Shown one piece after another: positions 9,128 through 16,646 of a stretch of 56,034 bases of DNA. Each line of letters starts with the position of its first letter. Positions within the stretch are counted from its first letter, which is position 1. The translations under genes and the position numbers were made by a program. This DNA is from Flavobacterium sp. (GTDB taxonomy: Bacteria; Bacteroidota; Bacteroidia; Flavobacteriales; Flavobacteriaceae): assembly GCF_025352425.1 (NCBI RefSeq), contig NZ_JANXTI010000082.1:1-56034 (forward strand). Direction: 5' to 3'. Below the pieces are notes generated by a model. It saw only the letters and a list, made by a program, of their open reading frames with translations, had not been told where the DNA came from and ran no database searches.

Positions 9128-9241
9128 GATAGTATATTTGTACTGCGTTTAGTGTGTGCTAAAATACAAAAACGTTTTCAATAAGATAATTTCGATTGAT
9201 TTGAATTATAAATCAATAAAAAAAGCCATATTTTTGATGAG

Positions 9242-9275
9242 TTAATATTCACTTAACATTAGAAAAATACATTTG
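9242..9275 (+). promoter_or_regulatory. candidate Pho-type box plus -7 element for the phosphate-uptake genes
   Basis: TTAATAT (9242-9248) and TTAACAT (9253-9259) lie exactly 11 bp apart, and TACATTTG (9268-9275), a perfect TANNTTTG -7 box, follows. There is no TTG at the normal -33 distance, so the repeats stand where the -33 element should be. That is the layout of an activator-dependent Pho promoter (PhoB binds 11-bp direct repeats in Proteobacteria). The regulator assignment is inference. Confidence 0.5.
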
Positions 9276-9297
9276 CACCTATATAAATAGAAAAACG

Positions 9298-9939
9298 ATG
9301 ACTCTTAACAATATTTTCCAGTTTTTGGTTCCAAAGGATAAAAAGTTCTTTCCTTTATTCGAACAGGCTGCGGCAGGTTTGATTTTATTGGCTGAAACAC
9401 TTCATGAAGCTGTTAATGCACCAAAGGCAGAGAGAGAAGAATATTTTAGGAGAATAGAAGAACTAGAAGCAGAAATTGAAGAGATTACACATAAAACCCA
9501 TTTGGAATTAAGCAGAAATTTCATCACGCCTTTTGACAGAGAAGATATTCACTCGTTGATAAAAGCTATGGATAATGTTGCCGATAATATGCATGGCGCT
9601 GCCAGCAGAATGCGTTTGTATCAGGTAGAGAAAATCACCAAATCAATCCGTAAATTAACTGAAATTAACCTGGAAGCTTGTCAATTAATTGGTATTGGTA
9701 TTAAGGAATTGAAAGAGATGAATCATAAAAATATAAAAGATACCTGCAAAAAAATAAACAAATTAGAAAGTAAGGCAGATTCGGTATTTGATAAAGCCGT
9801 TGCCGACATTTTTGAAAATGAAACCGATGCTAAAAACGTTATCAAATATAAAGAAGTGCTTTCTGCATTGGAAATGGCATCAGATAAATGTAAAAGTGTT
9901 TCCAACGTAATGGAACAGATTTCAGTTAAACACTCTTAA
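9298..9939 (+). CDS. DUF47 (PhoU-like) phosphate transport regulator
   Basis: 213 aa, all helical and rich in charged heptads, matching the DUF47/PhoU_div family. Three- and four-helix bundles of this family partner with PiT phosphate transporters. Here it lies 19 bp upstream of the pit gene on the same strand, the classic DUF47-PiT pairing, which supports a role in controlling low-affinity phosphate uptake. It starts 23 bp after a -7 box preceded by the 11-bp direct repeats. No signal peptide or membrane helix. Confidence 0.88.
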   Translation: MTLNNIFQFLVPKDKKFFPLFEQAAAGLILLAETLHEAVNAPKAEREEYFRRIEELEAEIEEITHKTHLELSRNFITPFDREDIHSLIKAMDNVADNMHGAASRMRLYQVEKITKSIRKLTEINLEACQLIGIGIKELKEMNHKNIKDTCKKINKLESKADSVFDKAVADIFENETDAKNVIKYKEVLSALEMASDKCKSVSNVMEQISVKHS

Positions 9940-9958
9940 TATAATCGATTAGGAAATT

Positions 9959-11314
9959 ATGACTTTACTAATTGTAATTATAGTTCTTGCCTTAATATTT
10001 GATTACATTAATGGTTTTCACGATGCCGCTAACTCGATTGCGACTATTGTTGCCACAAAAGTACTGACGCCATTTCAGGCTGTATTGTGGGCCGCTTTTT
10101 TTAACTTTTTAGCGTATTGGGTTTTTGGTTTTGGTGTTGCCGATACTGTTGCCAAAACAGCGAAAACCGATAGTATTAACCTCACGGTTATATTAGCCGG
10201 AGTTGTTGCTGCTATTATTTGGAATTTAATGACTTGGTGGAAGGGAATTCCATCTTCGTCTTCACATACTTTGATTGGCGGTTTTGCAGGAGCAGCATTA
10301 GCTCATGCAATTTCACTTCATGGGTTTTCTGATTATTTCGTGGTAGAAGATGGTGTGCAGGTCACAAAGCATTGGTATAATATTGTCAATTGGTACAAAC
10401 CCGGAGAGGACGGAAGTTTGCCTTCCGGCGTGTCAATAATTATAGCTTTTATAGTATTGGCTCCATTGCTGGGAATGTTAATTTCCTATTTTGTTTCGCT
10501 TTGGCTCATGTATTCTTCCAAAAAAAGCATTTATCCCAAACTATTTACCGTATTCTTAATGCTATTGGTAGCCTGGTTTTTGTCAACCGTTTTGGTGGGT
10601 TATGATGATATAAAAAAACCGCGGTTTGAGGGCCATTTTTGGAGCGTAATTTTTGAACCTTCCAATATCAAATGGTCATTAGTGGCAATCATCTTTTTTA
10701 GTATAGCTATATTCAATTTGGTGTTTAGTAGTTTTTCGACAGCAAAGGCAGAAAAGATCCTCAGGAGAATGCAGTTATTATCTTCAGCTTCTTTCAGTTT
10801 GGGCCATGGCGGAAATGATTCACAAAAGGTTATGGGAATAATCGCAGCCGCTGTAGCGGTTTACTTAAATACACATCCCAATACTAATATGTCTTTTGGA
10901 TGGTTAGACTTGGATGTGGTATTACCTTCAGAAAAAAATGGTATTAAGATAGATGGGAAAATGCCTTCCTGGATTCCGCTGACATGTTACACTGTTATCG
11001 CCTTGGGGACCTTGAGCGGTGGATGGAAGATTGTAAAAACCATGGGTTCAAAAATCACAAAAGTAACTGCCTTTGAAGGAGTTGTAGCCGAATCTGCAGG
11101 AGCCCTGACCTTATTTATTACGGAGCATTTTAAAATTCCGGTATCAACAACGCATACGATAACTGGTTCCATTATTGGAGTAGGCGTTACCAAGAGGGTT
11201 TCCGCCGTCCGATGGGGAGTTACAGTTAAACTCCTATGGGCATGGGTTTTGACCATTCCTGTTTCGGCAATAATAGCAGGACTAACATATCACTTCCTGA
11301 AAATATTTATATAA
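9959..11314 (+). CDS. pit: PiT-family inorganic phosphate transporter
   Basis: 451 aa with about ten membrane helices. Both inverted PiT signatures are present: GFHDAANSIAT near residue 20 and the second-half SLGHGGNDSQKVMGI near 280, with TTHTITGSIIGVG near 400. A cytoplasmic/hydrophilic loop divides the two halves, as usual. It mediates cation-coupled phosphate uptake (H+ or Na+) across the inner membrane. It follows the DUF47 gene at 19 bp and is closed by the hairpin at 11333-11368. Confidence 0.92.
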   Translation: MTLLIVIIVLALIFDYINGFHDAANSIATIVATKVLTPFQAVLWAAFFNFLAYWVFGFGVADTVAKTAKTDSINLTVILAGVVAAIIWNLMTWWKGIPSSSSHTLIGGFAGAALAHAISLHGFSDYFVVEDGVQVTKHWYNIVNWYKPGEDGSLPSGVSIIIAFIVLAPLLGMLISYFVSLWLMYSSKKSIYPKLFTVFLMLLVAWFLSTVLVGYDDIKKPRFEGHFWSVIFEPSNIKWSLVAIIFFSIAIFNLVFSSFSTAKAEKILRRMQLLSSASFSLGHGGNDSQKVMGIIAAAVAVYLNTHPNTNMSFGWLDLDVVLPSEKNGIKIDGKMPSWIPLTCYTVIALGTLSGGWKIVKTMGSKITKVTAFEGVVAESAGALTLFITEHFKIPVSTTHTITGSIIGVGVTKRVSAVRWGVTVKLLWAWVLTIPVSAIIAGLTYHFLKIFI

Positions 11315-11332
11315 ATACATACAATTAAAGCT

Positions 11333-11368
11333 AAACTCCTATTGAATCTTCATTAGGAGTTTTTTTTT
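11333..11368 (+). terminator. rho-independent terminator after pit
   Basis: AAACTCCTA / TAGGAGTTT stem with a 12-nt loop, followed by a run of T. Confidence 0.85.
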
Positions 11369-11422
11369 GTTATTTTTTATCGATTTTCTTAAGTCTATTA
11401 ATAACAGGGCTTGGCAGGTTTT

Positions 11423-11461
11423 CAATGTTAAGTTTTTCGCTGAATTGAAAACTTAACATTG
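11423..11461. promoter_or_regulatory. perfect 14-bp inverted repeat overlapping a -33 box
   Basis: CAATGTTAAGTTTT and its exact reverse complement are separated by 11 nt. No T-run follows, so it is not a terminator. The right arm ends in the TTG (11459-11461) that serves as -33 box of the next promoter, which is where an operator would be expected. Confidence 0.55.
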
Positions 11462-11487
11462 GCGAATTACTTTAAAGAGTATTTTTG
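11459..11487 (+). promoter_or_regulatory. strong flavobacterial promoter for the Lys-rich protein gene
   Basis: TTG (11459-11461), 18-nt spacer, TATTTTTG (11480-11487): a full match to TTG-N17-23-TANNTTTG. The transcript would start near 11494 and carry a leader of about 70 nt. Confidence 0.7.
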
Positions 11488-11538
11488 TTAACATAAAATT
11501 TACATCAAATTAACATCAAATTAACATCAAATTAACAT
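11488..11538 (+). repeat. five TTAACAT half-sites at 11-bp spacing
   Basis: TTAACAT or TTTACAT starts at 11488, 11499, 11510, 11521 and 11532, each followed by AAAA or CAAA. The unit of 11 bp is one helical turn. The array begins just after the -7 box, so it lies over the transcription start and in the leader. It could be a binding array for a phased repressor, or an RNA leader feature. The same half-site pair stands upstream of the phosphate operon (9242-9259). Confidence 0.7.
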
Positions 11539-11564
11539 AAAGCTTAACTAAACAAAAAATTATT

Positions 11565-12074
11565 ATGATAAAGAGAAGAGTAGTCGCAAACAAACCGACG
11601 GTTGCGGAAGAAAATAAAAAGCCATCAATAATTGAACCCACCGATTCTAAGCCTGAAACTGCAGTCACGGAAGCAAACGAATCAGACGCTAAACCAAAAG
11701 TAACACCAAGACGTTCAAGAACAAATACCGCAACATCCACGCGCACCAGAACAACAACTGCAAAACCAGAAGTAAAAAAAGAAGTTAAACCGGAAGCAAT
11801 AGTAGCTATTCCTTCCAATGAAGAAAATGTGCAAAGTATGAAAGATTCGGACAAAGAAAAAGCCAAAAAAGCAAAGGCAAAAGAAAAAGAAAAAAAGGAT
11901 AAGGCCAAGAAAAAGGAAAAGGCTAAAAAAGAAAAACAAAAAGCGAAAGACAAGGAAAAGAAACAAAAATCCAAAAAGAAAAAAGCTGAAAAGGCGAAAA
12001 AGCAAAAAGATAAAGCAAAATCCAAAAAGAAGGATAAAGCAAAGAAAAAATCAAAATCCAAAAAGAAAAAATAA
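11565..12074 (+). CDS. Lys/Ala-rich histone-H1-like basic protein
   Basis: 169 aa. The N-terminal half is Pro/Thr/Arg-rich (KPKVTPRRSRTNTATSTR near residues 47-62) and partly acidic. From about residue 95 to the end the protein is almost only Lys, Ala, Glu, Gln, Asp and Ser in KAKAKEKEKKDKAKKKEK-like repeats, ending KKKSKSKKKK. No signal peptide or folded domain is visible. Such H1-like proteins bind nucleic acid in other bacteria, so a nucleoid or RNA role is possible, but this is composition only. It has its own promoter, inverted repeat, repeat array and terminator, so it is an independently controlled single gene. A long antisense frame here is a composition artefact. Confidence 0.8.
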   Translation: MIKRRVVANKPTVAEENKKPSIIEPTDSKPETAVTEANESDAKPKVTPRRSRTNTATSTRTRTTTAKPEVKKEVKPEAIVAIPSNEENVQSMKDSDKEKAKKAKAKEKEKKDKAKKKEKAKKEKQKAKDKEKKQKSKKKKAEKAKKQKDKAKSKKKDKAKKKSKSKKKK

Positions 12075-12090
12075 TATTCTTTAAAATCAG

Positions 12091-12117
12091 ACCGATAGTT
12101 AGCTATCGGTTTTTTTA
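12091..12117 (+). terminator. rho-independent terminator after the Lys-rich gene
   Basis: ACCGATAG, TTAG loop, CTATCGGT, then seven T. Confidence 0.9.
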
Positions 12118-12188
12118 TTTAATACCCAATTAACAATTTTAACTGTTTTAATTTTTTACTTTTATTGATTACATTAACAACTATAACC

Positions 12189-12956
12189 ATGAAAAATAAA
12201 ATCACTTACCTATTTGTTTTTACCATGATTGTTTCTCACTCTTTCGCTCAACCAACGGCAGTCGAATACAACGACGGCAATCAGGTATTAAGCGGATTAT
12301 CCATAAAGCCTGCAAAACAGTTAAAAAATAAACCGGGGGTTTTAATCCTTCCTGCGTGGATGGGAATTCAAAACCATGAAAAAGAAGTTGCCTACAAGTT
12401 AGCAGAATTAGGTTATCAATCGTTTATAGCGGATATTTATGGTATTGACAAACGTCCATTAAATTATAACGAAGCTGGAAAAAAAGCAGGTTATTTTAAA
12501 AAAAACATAAAAGAATATGAAAGCAGAATTCAATTGGCTTTAGATCAATTGATAAAGCAAGGCGCCAATCCCGATGAAATAGTAGTCATAGGATATTGCT
12601 TCGGTGGCACTGGTGCCGTAGAAGCAGCGCGAACCAATAAGAATGTGAAAGGCATTGTTTCGTTTCATGGTGGCTTGGGTCGCGATGAAACCAGAACCAT
12701 AGATTTGATTTCTCCCAAAGTTTTAATACTTCACGGTGCCGACGATCCTTACGAATCAAAAGAAGAGATTGAAAAATTCCAAAACGAGATGCGGACAGCC
12801 AAAGCCGACTGGCAGATGGTTTATTATGCTAATGCAGTTCACGCCTTTACCGATAAAAGTGTCGGCAATGACAATTCAAAAGGGGCTGCCTACAACGAAA
12901 AAGCAGATGAACGTTCGTGGCAGGCACTGCTTGATTTTTTAAAGGAAGTGTTATAA
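12189..12956 (+). CDS. secreted dienelactone hydrolase-family protein
   Basis: 255 aa, alpha/beta hydrolase. Signal peptide of about 20 residues (MKNKITYLFVFTMIVSHSFA). The DLH catalytic triad is intact: nucleophile Cys137 in GYCFGGTG, Asp185 in HGADDPY and His218 in NAVHAFTD. Such enzymes hydrolyse cyclic esters or lactones; the exported Bacteroidota versions have no proven substrate. The ATG at 12189 is chosen over one at 12165 because it starts the signal peptide directly. Single gene between terminators. Confidence 0.87.
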   Translation: MKNKITYLFVFTMIVSHSFAQPTAVEYNDGNQVLSGLSIKPAKQLKNKPGVLILPAWMGIQNHEKEVAYKLAELGYQSFIADIYGIDKRPLNYNEAGKKAGYFKKNIKEYESRIQLALDQLIKQGANPDEIVVIGYCFGGTGAVEAARTNKNVKGIVSFHGGLGRDETRTIDLISPKVLILHGADDPYESKEEIEKFQNEMRTAKADWQMVYYANAVHAFTDKSVGNDNSKGAAYNEKADERSWQALLDFLKEVL

Positions 12957-12964
12957 AATACAAA

Positions 12965-12986
12965 AGTCGATCTGGAGCGATCGACT
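12965..12986. other. 8-bp stem hairpin in the dlh-lpxD gap
   Basis: AGTCGATC / GATCGACT with a 6-nt loop, 9 bp after the hydrolase stop. There is no T-run. A second weak GAGG/CCTC pairing spans 12994-13020. It may be part of a transcript end or a dispersed element. Confidence 0.4.
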
Positions 12987-13037
12987 AGTGCGGTGAGGTG
13001 TAACTCCCTTTCGGAATCCTCGATACAAATATAAAAT

Positions 13038-13125
13038 ATAATTACGAATTAGGAATTATAAATTACGAATTCTTTTCTGAAAAATTATTTCAAGCCGTAA
13101 TTCGTAATTCCTAATTCGTAATTAT
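13038..13125. repeat. large AT-rich palindrome built from AATTCGTAATT units
   Basis: The left arm from 13038 and right arm to 13125 pair over 20 bp (ATAATTACGAATTAGGAATT), then over 7 more after a 7-nt bulge (ATAAATT), with a loop of about 27 nt. It sits between the convergent dlh and lpxD genes and overlaps the lpxD stop codon. The same AATTCGTAATT core recurs as a tandem repeat at 39643-39686, so it is a dispersed repeat family and may act as a bidirectional transcript end. Confidence 0.75.
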
Positions 13126-14120
13126 TTACTTCTGTCTTTTGCTAATCTTTTTAAAACAGCCCATTGTTTAAGAGCATCACGGGCATCAACAGCCGGATAA
13201 CCTAGAACAACTTTTCCGGCTTCAACATCTGCTGCTACTCCGGAACCCGCACCAACAATAGCGCCGTCGCCAATAGTCAAATGGTCTTTTATGGAAGCGC
13301 TTCCGCCAACAATTACGCCGTTTCCTAAGGTTACTGAACCAGCCAGTCCTGAATTTCCTGCCATGATGCAGAATTTACCGAGTTTTGAATTGTGCCCAAT
13401 TTGTACCAGATTATCAATCTTGCAACCATCACCTAACACTGTTGAACTGAATTTTCCTCGGTCAACACAAGAGTTTGCGCCAATTTCAACATTGTTTCCA
13501 ATAATAACATTTCCAATTTGTGGAATTTTCACCAAACCTTTTTCCGGGCACGGCCTAAACCCGAAGCCATCCGCACCAATAGTGCAGTTTGGATGCAATA
13601 TGCAATACGCACCAACATGGCAGCGTTCTCTGATTACCGACCCTGACCAAATAGTGGTGTTCTTACCAATGCTGCATTCGTCAAGTATGGTAACATTAGG
13701 ATAAATAGTTACGTTTTCTCCTAGTTGAACATTAGGTCCAATATAGCTTCCCGCACCAATTCGTGTTCCGTTTCCAATCGTTGCCGATTTATCAACTATC
13801 GCTGTAGGGTGAATATCCACTTCAAAAACAGGCGGAGCAGGAGCAAAGAGTTCGAGCACCTGAGACATCGCCAAGTCGGCATTCTTAACTTTTATAAAAG
13901 CGCGGTTTTCACCAGGTTCAATAGAAATATCCTGATTTACTACAGCAACACAAGCTTTTGAGGTTTGCCAAAATCTTTCGTATTTTTTGTTTCCAATAAA
14001 AGAAATTTCGGTTTCCGCTGCCGCCTCCAATTGTTCCGGCGCAGTTATTTTGCAGGAAGTTGTCCCAACAATTTCGCCATGTAATATGTCATTAATTTCC
14101 TCAATTGAATATGAATTCAT
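13122..14120 (-). CDS. lpxD: UDP-3-O-acyl-glucosamine N-acyltransferase
   Basis: 332 aa. N-terminal uridine-binding domain (about 1-100), then a left-handed beta helix of hexapeptide repeats (about 103-300) and a C-terminal helix. Family signatures are clear: IGADGFGF at 181-188, CVDRGKF near 218, and the catalytic histidine His243 in VQIGHNSKLG. It adds the N-linked 3-hydroxyacyl chain in lipid A synthesis, in the cytoplasm at the membrane. The window does not contain lpxA/lpxC, so it is separated from the usual cluster; Bacteroidota often carry a second LpxD-like protein, and this may be either copy. Confidence 0.88.
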   Translation of the reverse strand: MNSYSIEEINDILHGEIVGTTSCKITAPEQLEAAAETEISFIGNKKYERFWQTSKACVAVVNQDISIEPGENRAFIKVKNADLAMSQVLELFAPAPPVFEVDIHPTAIVDKSATIGNGTRIGAGSYIGPNVQLGENVTIYPNVTILDECSIGKNTTIWSGSVIRERCHVGAYCILHPNCTIGADGFGFRPCPEKGLVKIPQIGNVIIGNNVEIGANSCVDRGKFSSTVLGDGCKIDNLVQIGHNSKLGKFCIMAGNSGLAGSVTLGNGVIVGGSASIKDHLTIGDGAIVGAGSGVAADVEAGKVVLGYPAVDARDALKQWAVLKRLAKDRSK

Positions 14121-14191
14121 AATTTTTCGATTTTAATAGGGTACCAAATAAATGAAATCGAATCTGAATTTCCTAAAAAAGATAGTTAAAA

Positions 14192-15287
14192 CTACTCTTC
14201 TTTTTGCCCCATCATCATCAGATAGGCTTTCAGAAATTTATCAATATTTCCGTTCATAACGCCATCAACATCGCTGGTTTCGTGACCCGTACGTACATCT
14301 TTAACCAGTTTGTAAGGCTGCATAACATAGTTTCGTATTTGCGAACCCCATTCTATTTTCATCTTTCCGGCTTCAATGTCGGCGCGTTGGGCCTGCTGTT
14401 TTTTTAATTCAATTTCGTACAATTGGGAACGCAGCATTTGCATAGCCCGTTGCCTATTATCCTGCTGCGAACGTGTTTCCGAACACTGAACCTGAATCCC
14501 AGTTGGTTTATGAACCAACTGCACTTTAGTCTCAACCTTATTTACATTCTGCCCACCGGCACCACTAGAACGTGAAGTCGTGATTTCAATATCTGCTGGA
14601 TTAATGTCAATTTCAATGCTGTCATCAACCAATGGATACACATAAACCGAAGCAAACGAAGTGTGGCGTTTGGCATTGCTGTCAAAAGGAGAAATACGCA
14701 CTAATCGATGCACACCGTTTTCTCCTTTTAAATACCCAAAAGAATATTCGCCTTCAAACTCCAATGTCACCGTCTTTATTCCGGCTACGTCACCTTCCTG
14801 AAAGTTAAGTTCCTTGATTTTATAACCTTCTTTTTCTCCCCACATCATATACATCCGCATCAGCATCGAAGCCCAATCGCAACTTTCTGTTCCGCCGGCA
14901 CCGGCAGTTATTTGAACAACTGCGCTCAATTTATCTCCTTCGTCAGAAAGCATATTTCTGAATTCTAAGTTTTCGATATGTGTATTGGTAAGCTCAAAAT
15001 GAGAGTCGAGTTCTTCTTCGGTAGCATCGCCATCTTTAAAGAACTCATAAATAATCTGAAGTTCTTCGGCCATAGCATTGCCTTTTTCAAAATCTTCTAC
15101 CCATTTCTTCTTGGAACGCAAAGCCTGAACAATAGCTTCTGCTTCTTTTGGGTTGTTCCAAAAATCGGGAGCAAAAGTTTTTTCCTCTTCGTTAGTAATT
15201 TCTATAAGCTTGGCATCAATGTCAAAGATACCTCCTCAACGCACCAAGGCGCTCCACAATACCTTTAATTTGTTCGGTATTTGTCAT
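14192..15287 (-). CDS. prfB: peptide chain release factor 2, made by programmed +1 frameshift
   Basis: The first frame starts at the ATG 15287-15285 and runs 21 codons ([21 protein letters not shown]) to an in-frame TGA at 15224-15222. Skipping one base (15224) gives the second frame, which runs to 14192; the full product is about 364 aa, the normal RF2 length. The SPF stop-codon recognition motif (ISPFDSN) and the GGQ motif (GAGGQNVNK) are both present, so this is RF2, which reads UGA and UAA. The frameshift makes synthesis fall when RF2 is abundant. The repeat element 15319-15430 lies just upstream. Confidence 0.95.
15221..15236 (-). promoter_or_regulatory. prfB frameshift site AGGAGG-TAT-CTT-TGA-C
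   Basis: On the minus strand: AGGAGG (15236-15231), three bases, CTT (15227-15225), TGA (15224-15222), C. This is the classical RF2 slippery CUU-UGA-C with its internal Shine-Dalgarno-like stimulator at the canonical distance. Confidence 0.95.
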
Positions 15288-15318
15288 AAATAGTGTAGTT
15301 TTGTGTTTTGTTATTTGA

Positions 15319-15430
15319 AGCTATTCCCGCTATCCGTTGCAATCTGTCATTGCGAGGCACGAAGCAATCTAATCATGATTGTCTTTCGCAATGCCAGGAT
15401 TTTCACTGTTATCGGGGCTAGGAATTCACC
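15319..15430. repeat. REP-like intergenic element with imperfect hairpin
   Basis: Contains CATTGCGAGGCACGAAGCAATC (15348-15369, written as a 5' arm) and GATTGTCTTTCGCAATG (15377-15393) as an imperfect inverted repeat, flanked by GCTATTCCCGCTATCCG and TTATCGGGGCTAGGAA. I recall both the hairpin and the flanks as recurrent intergenic sequence in flavobacteria. It separates the divergent prfB and threonine aldolase genes. Confidence 0.6.
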
Positions 15431-15455
15431 ACAAAAATAGACTAATATTCTTTAT

Positions 15456-16481
15456 ATGGAAATAAATTTAATCAGCGATACCGTTACCAAACCTTCTACC
15501 GAAATGCTTCAGGCGATGTTCAGTGCCAAAGTAGGCGACGACGTATTCAAACAAGATCCAACCGTAATCGAATTCGAGCGCATCGTTGCCGATTTATTCG
15601 GAATGGAAGCCGCCATGTTTTTTCCAACAGGAACTATGGCAAACCAAACAGCGATTAAATTAAATACCAATCCCGGAGACCAGATTATTTGTGATAAATG
15701 GTCGCATATTCATTTGTATGAGGCGGGTGGAGCTTCTGCTAATAGTGGTGTAAACTTCAATTTATTGGACGGAAACCGCGGAATGATTACTGCAGAGCAG
15801 GTTAAAGAAGGCATTAATGACCCCGAGTTTTATCACGTTCCGCTATCAAAAATGGTTGGGATTGAAAACACTACCAATAAAGGTGGCGGTGCCTGTTATG
15901 AAATTGAAGAATTGAGGAAGATAAAGCAGGTTTGCAAAGACCATAACCTTAAATACCATCTTGATGGTGCGCGTTTGTGGAATGCATTGATTGCCAAAAA
16001 GCAGCAGCCAAAGCAATTCGGAGAATTATTCGATACTATTTCGGTTTGTTTCTCTAAAGGATTGGGAGCGCCAATTGGTTCCGTTTTACTTTCCGATGCC
16101 GAAACAATACATCGTGCTTTGCGTATCCGAAAAATATTTGGCGGTAACCTTCGCCAGTCGGGTTATTTGGCCGCAGCCGGAATCTATGCGTTGCAAAACA
16201 ACATCAACAGGCTGGAAGAAGACCACCGCAGGGCAAAAGAATTAGGAAGTCAGTTGGCACAATGTTTTTGGGTTGCTATTGTGGAACCTGTAGAAACAAA
16301 TATTGTGGTATTCTCAGCCCAACCCCATATTAAGGATCAGGAAGTTATAAAAAAACTAAAACAAAAAGGCATTTCGATTAGTTTGTTAGCCAAAGGTAAA
16401 CTGCGTATCGTTACGCATCTCGATTACCGCCAGGTGATGCATGAATATGTATTGGAAGCTTTAGAAAAGTTAACATTTTAA
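15456..16481 (+). CDS. ltaE: low-specificity L-threonine aldolase
   Basis: 341 aa, fold-type I PLP enzyme of the beta-eliminating lyase/threonine aldolase family. Visible signatures: ISDTVTKPSTEM at 6-17, FFPTGTMANQTA at 55-66, the aspartate in YHLDGARLWNA (Asp170), and the PLP lysine Lys201 in VCFSKGLGAPIGS. It splits threonine or allo-threonine into glycine and acetaldehyde, feeding the glycine pool used by the glyA and gcvT products encoded at 23-27 kb. Single gene; 165 bp of non-coding AT-rich DNA follow with no clear terminator. Confidence 0.9.
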   Translation: MEINLISDTVTKPSTEMLQAMFSAKVGDDVFKQDPTVIEFERIVADLFGMEAAMFFPTGTMANQTAIKLNTNPGDQIICDKWSHIHLYEAGGASANSGVNFNLLDGNRGMITAEQVKEGINDPEFYHVPLSKMVGIENTTNKGGGACYEIEELRKIKQVCKDHNLKYHLDGARLWNALIAKKQQPKQFGELFDTISVCFSKGLGAPIGSVLLSDAETIHRALRIRKIFGGNLRQSGYLAAAGIYALQNNINRLEEDHRRAKELGSQLAQCFWVAIVEPVETNIVVFSAQPHIKDQEVIKKLKQKGISISLLAKGKLRIVTHLDYRQVMHEYVLEALEKLTF

Positions 16482-16618
16482 ATCTTATTTCCTTATCCTT
16501 TAAAGGTAATTTTTTTCACATAAAACACTCATGAGTAACGTTTCAGTGGATCAGTGTTATGTTAACTTCTAAGTGCATAACTTCTTGAAACATCTAAAAC
16601 TCACGCTTACATAATACT

Positions 16619-16626
16619 TATTTTTG
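16619..16626 (+). promoter_or_regulatory. -7 box (TATTTTTG) of the oligopeptidase gene
   Basis: Perfect TANNTTTG 20 bp before the ATG at 16647. No TTG at the expected distance. Confidence 0.4.
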
Positions 16627-16646
16627 TATTGATAAAACGACTGTAA

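Noticed and set aside
11516..12061. 181-codon antisense frame rich in Phe and Ala over the Lys-rich gene
   Set aside because: It is the mirror of Lys codons (AAA/AAG read as TTT/CTT). The promoter, terminator and leader all support the plus-strand gene.
12994..13030. tRNA remnant (CTTTCGGAATCCTCG) in the dlh-lpxD gap
   Set aside because: The T-arm-like string does not pair correctly and no acceptor or anticodon arm follows.
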